A DNA stretch of 64,000 nucleotides, from assembly GCA_004352715.1 (NCBI GenBank), contig SCFE01000114.1:1-64000 (forward strand), read 5' to 3'. This document shows positions 59,104 to 64,000 of the stretch, one piece after another. Below the pieces are notes generated by a model, which worked only from the letters and a program-made list of their open reading frames with translations, made no database searches and was not told the origin of the DNA. The DNA comes from Hofstenia miamia (Eukaryota > Xenacoelomorpha > Acoela). The first letter of the stretch is position 1. Each line of letters starts with the position of its first letter. The translations under genes were made by a program, and so were the position numbers.

Positions 59104-60199
59104 GATAAAGCATATCTATATTTTGATCACTCATTTGATTCTGTGCTGAACTTGATCCACTTATGAAATTGGAATTGTGATTGGCTTTGGCTAATTTCAA
59201 ATAACTTAATATAATTACAGATTTAAAAATGCTACTAATAGTTTTTCCAATTTTGATCAAAATAGAAATCATGCTGTGGTGACTACCACACCTGAAAATT
59301 TAATGAGACTGAATGGAATCAAATCCAGTGAAACTAAATAGGACTGAAACAAGTAAAATTCTCACACCACAGAACCATTACCACTACATGACTCAAAGAA
59401 TTGTGAAAAAATATGAAAATGCTTCTAAAGTTGTTGTGGAAATTAAAGACAATCACTTTTCCATATGCAAGCCTGCATGCTATGCAAGCATGTTCATTAT
59501 GAAAGTTTTGAAAACTACAAAGTAATTTACCTGCAAAGTGCTAAACTTAAGAACAAGTCCTGCTAGGATATCATATGAATGAGCCTAAAGTTTCACCTTT
59601 TAAACTGGACATTGGTTCTTTGAACGAAATCACTGCATTAGGCAAATGTAAATGTCTTGCAAATAAATCATCATCATTCTTTTGAGTAATACATCTTGGC
59701 AATCAAGTTTTTGTGCTCCAAAACAAAATTTGTTATAAAATGTCTGAAGTTTGATTTAGAGACTGAATAGTGGTAAGAGTCTCAAAATTACTAACATCCA
59801 ATGTATTAATTGAACATTGAACAACTTCCATTTTGAAAGATCACTATGCAAATTTAATTAAGATTGTGAACAAGTAGCTGTAAATATTTTCAATAAAAGG
59901 CCTTTAGCTACTGTAGTGTTGTTGTGGAGTCAGCTTGTCTGGTGTATTTGCTAATGCACATGAGCAGTGACCAAATAATTCTGACTGTATTAGTTAATTC
60001 ACCACTCTTAAATTCTATTTGCTTACCATGCTTGCGCCAACCATTCTGAATGATTTAGTTGTAATTATAATTGTAAACTTCATGAGTCTTCATATGCTTG
60101 CCTGTATTTTTAATTTGTAACACACATTTAAAATTTTTCATAAAGCTAATATAACATTATATTAAGCACACTAGTTGAATTATTGCATTATATTTTATA
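59104..60199. other. Intergenic, no gene recognised
   Basis: The 70-codon plus-strand frame at 59313-59525 (VVVEIKDNHFSICK) has protein-like composition but matches nothing I know and has no visible partner exon. The rest is AT-rich. Confidence 0.4.
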
Positions 60200-60202
60200 T
60201 AT

Positions 60203-60530
60203 TTATATTTTATTTTCATAAATTTTGAATTTGTGTTTAAAATTAGTAGCAATATTCACATACTTTCTTATTTTTTCCCACATTATATTTTTTGCATATT
60301 TATGGCATAGTATGTGTTCCCCTACTAAAGGAAAGTTTTCAATTAGGACTTGTATGGCTTGATTGTTCCATCTCTCCAATTGATATTCTGACTGAATTTG
60401 TGTGTGAGAGTGACTTGTTGAACCATCTCCAAAATAATCCAATATGATCTCTGGTTGAACACAAAAATTATCAGGTCACCAAATGCTAGACACATATTGT
60501 GGTGGTGAAGACATTATAAAAAAATAAAAA
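60203..60530 (-). pseudogene. Possible Myb/SANT-like DNA-binding fragment
   Basis: Minus-strand frame 60442-60203, extendable upstream across one stop to an ATG near 60515 (MSSPPQYVSSIW). It contains a segment with the Trp-spaced pattern of Myb/SANT-like domains: ERWNNQAIQVLIENF, then MWEKIRKYVNIA about 18 residues on. Such domains occur in host factors and in the second protein of PIF/Harbinger transposons. The protein is cut after 79 codons and no other exon is seen. Confidence 0.35.
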
Positions 60531-61779
60531 TTGCACAGCTAGTAATGACACAATGCAACTAGGGTTTTCAAGTACTTGGAATTTTAAAAATTCCAACTTG
60601 CATGAATTCACAAAACTTGATCAAAATCTCTGAAAAGAATTCATTACTACTTTTATTCAGACTCAAACAAAATTCCCTTGAAAAATAAATTATTTTAAAT
60701 TTAACTTGCTTTATCAACTACAAATAAATATGTTTAGGAAAAAAACAAGGAAATTTGAAAAGATGTCAAACAAATACAGAATAAGCCTATTCTTCATATT
60801 TGAGCTTGAATTGTAAACATTCAAACATGGTCCTAGTAACTCGAATTCAATTCAAAAACTTTGAGTACAACTATATTATTGGTTGTTGGTGGTTTCAGTA
60901 ATCCTTCTTAAGTAGACTTGGCCACTCACCATTTCAATAGTTATTGGCCAACCAGTAATGTGCATGCAATTAACAAATATGCTCAATGTACACATTTTTG
61001 TCAATTAACTCAAGGCTTTCATCAGGTGCTAAACCTTATCAGCAAAATAATATCAAGGGAAACGTGAGTTATATGTGCTGAGTGAATGTTTACAATTTGA
61101 AAATAATTTTGCTATCACATAAATATTTAGAGAAACCTATTTATTAAATATATTGATCTATAAATTCAGGTGGCTTATAATTTTGCTGTGCTGTTGAAAT
61201 TTGTTAGCCATTCATTATTCCAATATTTTCAAATTTGTTGATGCAACATCGCCATTATGTAATAGATGTTGAATGATGGTAAAATTTATGAAGTATGCTT
61301 GTGGTAATAACATGATTTTTAATATTTCAGAACAGTCACAGGCAATAATTTTTATATAATATGAAATTGTAGTGATATCAAAAGTAACTAACCAGTTTGA
61401 AAAATGATTTTAAAAAATTCAGAAACAAATTTTTAAATATAACAATTTTGTATTGGTTTTCCAAACAACTTGTTTTATTGGGTGCAAACATTGATAATGG
61501 AAACAAATTAATAGTATTTGTTTGCAATCTGCTATTACAAATGCAAAACAACTTCATCTTTAGTATTTGTGTTTTCTATAAACTAAAGCTACTCACTAAA
61601 GTTTTGTTCAAAACACTTACAAATTGTGATTCTATCAAAGTGCTGTTCTTTTGTTCAAAACAATGTAAAGTACATATTTACTCATGAAATTGTTGTAAAC
61701 ATAGGATATATGACATAAAACTTTAGAATTTCCTTGAAGATCAATATAATTATTGCATATGTAACAAAAAAATTAAGAC
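60531..61779. other. Intergenic, no gene recognised
   Basis: AT-rich sequence; the 96-codon frame at 61397-61687 is hydrophobic and low-complexity, with no recognisable product. Confidence 0.45.
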
Positions 61780-63047
61780 ATGGAAGATGCTCTACCAATC
61801 TGGTCAAAATTCTCTGGAAGAACCCATCAGTTTGAATTTACAAGAAGTACTGGTGTAATCCCAAATCATCTGAATGGCACAAGTACACCAATTGAGATCT
61901 CCAATCACTTATTTGATGAATGAATAATAAATCTAATTGTAGATGAGACAAACTGATATGCAGAGCAAGTGTTTTGTACTAGAACTACAGAAAATTCAAA
62001 GTCAAGGCAGCACTCATGGCATCTGACTAACAGAGATGAAATCTGTACATTTTTTGGATTCATTGTTTGGATGGGACTTCTCTGAGCTGGTTCAATTGAA
62101 GATTATTGGAGGAAGTCCATATTGTATTGAGCTGGTATGACAGAAAAAATGAGCCATAATAGAGTTTCAACTACTTCTATCTTATGTCCATTTCAGTGAT
62201 AGTGAAGAAGCTGATAATAGCAACAGATTGCTTAAAATTAAAACTTTATTAGAATTTCTAAATGAGAACTTTCAATCACTATATATACCTGCAAATGAAG
62301 TAGTAATTGATGAGACTCTTATACCCTGTTGCAGGAGACTTGTCTTCAAGCAGTATATCCCTAACAAGTCACGCAAATATGGCATTAAACTTTTTAAAGT
62401 TTGCAGCATAGAGGGGTATGCATAAAAACTTTCTGTATGCAGATGCCAGTCTGCAGATGGCACAAGACAGGTGGGACTGGCAAAGAGTGTCTGCACAAAC
62501 CTCATATCATCACATCTAAATGAAGGAAGAACCCTCCATTTGAACAACATTTATACAAGTCATAAGCTTGCTATGTCATTTCTATATCAGAAAACCCATG
62601 TTGTTGGAACTCTGAGGACCAGGAAGAAAAACATGACCAATATAGTAATGGATGCATCTCTTCAAAAGGGTGAAATGATATCACACGAAGATCAGCATGG
62701 TGTTTTAGTGCTAAAATGGAGAGATAAATGTGATGTTAGATACTTCTCCACCAAACATACACCCATTCTTGTCATTGTGAGACCTGGGGAAGAGACAGAC
62801 ACACATCCGTGATCAGTGACCCACTCCTCCCAAACTGAAGAAGAAGGTAAAGCCCATTCTTGCTGAAAAAACAAATGAGGAAGGAAAGAAGATCAGGCAA
62901 AGATGCAGAAAGTGCTATGAAAATATAGCAAAGGAACAAACAAGTCTTCAGACCAGAAGAAAGGCAAAAAATGTATACATATACTGCAATTCATGCCCAT
63001 GAGAATCCTTCTTTTATTTGAAATGTTTCAAAGATTTTCACTCATAA
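61780..63047 (+). pseudogene. piggyBac-type transposase, decayed
   Basis: Starts ATG 61780 (MEDALPIWSKFSG). The N-terminal region has LFDE then, after a stop, IINLIVDET, and then CTFFGFIVWMGLL. Frame 62228-62425 gives NEVVIDETLIPC with the first catalytic Asp, and KQYIPNKSRKYGIKLFK. Frame 62471-62812 gives LNNIYTSHKLA, where the second catalytic Asp of DNxYTS is Asn, then VGTLRTRKK and LKWRDKCDVRYFST. The YNxxMGGVDxxDQ block with the third Asp is missing. Frame ~62815-63047 keeps a Cys-rich tail (RCRKCYEN ... YCNSC). piggyBac enzymes move DNA between TTAA sites. No terminal repeats were identified. Confidence 0.82.
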
Positions 63048-63544
63048 GTAATTAAAATAAAATCTTTAGCATAAAATATGATTTATTTTGTTTCTATTTA
63101 TATACATTAGCTAATACTGTATTATTATAGTTATTTTGTATCAAATAGTTAAAGCAAAGTTTATAATTATTTCAAAATAAAAGGAATTTTCATTTTTTTG
63201 CCTAACTTTTCTCTGTATTAGTTAATTGAATGAATAAAATTGAGCTATTTTTATACTTTTTGTATGTATAAACAAAAATACCTAGTCTATTATTCTTCAG
63301 CAGTACTGTAATTTAAAGCCAAACCTCTTTCATAATGGAAACTTATATTATTAACATCAATATTGAGGTAGCATCATTTTCTTCATTTTTTTGTTTTGAA
63401 ATCATGAAGCTTTCTCCCTTTGACTTTCTGTATTTTCATATTGCACTGAAAAAATTATTTTACAGAATCTAATCAGAATTGAAATATTTAATTTAAATTA
63501 GTTTTTGACAAAATGATTACTAAATTGTTAAGAAATATATTGTG

Positions 63545-63612
63545 GCACCAAGTACAGTTTTAGCTACATTCAATTGGCAAGTGAGGTTGCATGGATCCTA
63601 GTGATGCTACAT
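63545..63612. repeat. Direct repeat at right edge, copy 1
   Basis: CAGTTTTAGCTACATTCAAT, then AGTGATGCTACA. It matches 63930-63989, which ends AGTGATGTTACA. Both ends resemble the GATG(C/T)TACA ends of the LTR family, so the two may bound a short non-autonomous or deleted LTR element. Confidence 0.6.
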
Positions 63613-63929
63613 GGTGACCTTGACATGATCTAAATATGCAGCTGTCTGAACTCGGCTCTCCACAATAAAAAAGAGGAAAGTCAGTTTGATCAACCTATTG
63701 TTCCTTTGTATTGTGGATCCCAATTCAGGGAGCTGAAGCTCATGTGTTGTATGATTTGAACAAGGAGATGTCAAGTTGGTAGAAAACTTGCTAGCCTGGT
63801 CTGGGGAGCATGTGGCATCAGGTACTAGTAGTTAGTATCACCCAGACCAAATGTTTTTGGATTAGCTTGCAATTTGTAAATATGTTTATAATAGCTTGTA
63901 TATAAGACCATGCATTTATTGTAAATACA

Positions 63930-63989
63930 GAACAGTTTTAGTTACATTCAATTGATAGGTGGGCTTGTATGAATGCTAGTGATGTTACA
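63930..63989. repeat. Direct repeat at right edge, copy 2
   Basis: CAGTTTTAGTTACATTCAAT, then CTAGTGATGTTACA, about 380 bp from copy 1. The intervening 63613-63929 has no reading frame and is GC-richer than its surroundings. Confidence 0.6.
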
Positions 63990-64000
63990 ACATACAAGGA

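Noticed and set aside
1-64000. tRNA, rRNA, CRISPR array or bacterial operon structure
   Set aside because: No cloverleaf, ribosomal or regularly spaced repeat signature was seen, and the spliced gene and transposon types show animal nuclear DNA.

Overview
This is an AT-rich, intron-bearing nuclear genome segment from an invertebrate animal. I cannot name the species. The signs are a spliced metazoan-type deaminase-family gene, CR1-type and RLE-type LINEs, Tc1/mariner and piggyBac fragments, and many copies of one Ty3/gypsy-like LTR family. Runs of N flanked by repeated sequence show it is a draft assembly.

Layout. 1-25.4 kb is a dense, nested pile of LTR retrotransposon copies, mostly on the minus strand: LTRs, decayed gag and pol, and a third long reading frame (ORF3) in the env position just before the 3' LTR. 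It includes three clean solo LTRs, counting the one at 58 kb, each with a perfect 4-bp target-site duplication. One of them lies inside another, and the outer one lies inside the catalytic codons of a protease. A PIF/Harbinger-like MITE sits inside the first solo LTR.

26.1-52.1 kb is one host gene on the plus strand. I rebuilt it as four exons (26109-26125, 27275-27403, 49310-49478, 51900-52064) with consensus GT/AG sites and compatible phases. It gives an intact 159-residue protein of the dCMP deaminase family in which every zinc ligand and the catalytic glutamate are replaced. Its 21.9-kb second intron is packed with transposons: a Tc1/mariner remnant, a 620-bp direct duplication, an RLE-type LINE fragment, a CR1-like LINE with a 2A-like peptide, and a further set of gypsy LTR, gag and ORF3 pieces.

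52-64 kb is AT-rich and gene-poor. It holds unidentified reading-frame remnants, a diverged tandem duplication, a solo LTR, a possible Myb/SANT-like fragment, a decayed piggyBac transposase and a short direct repeat at the right edge.

No tRNA, rRNA, CRISPR or operon was seen. Almost all other long reading frames are decayed transposon pieces or shadows of them. CpG is strikingly scarce in the old gypsy pol (about 2 in 9001-10000) and abundant in the youngest nested LTR (about 25 in 20616-21760), which points to methylation-driven decay of transposons.
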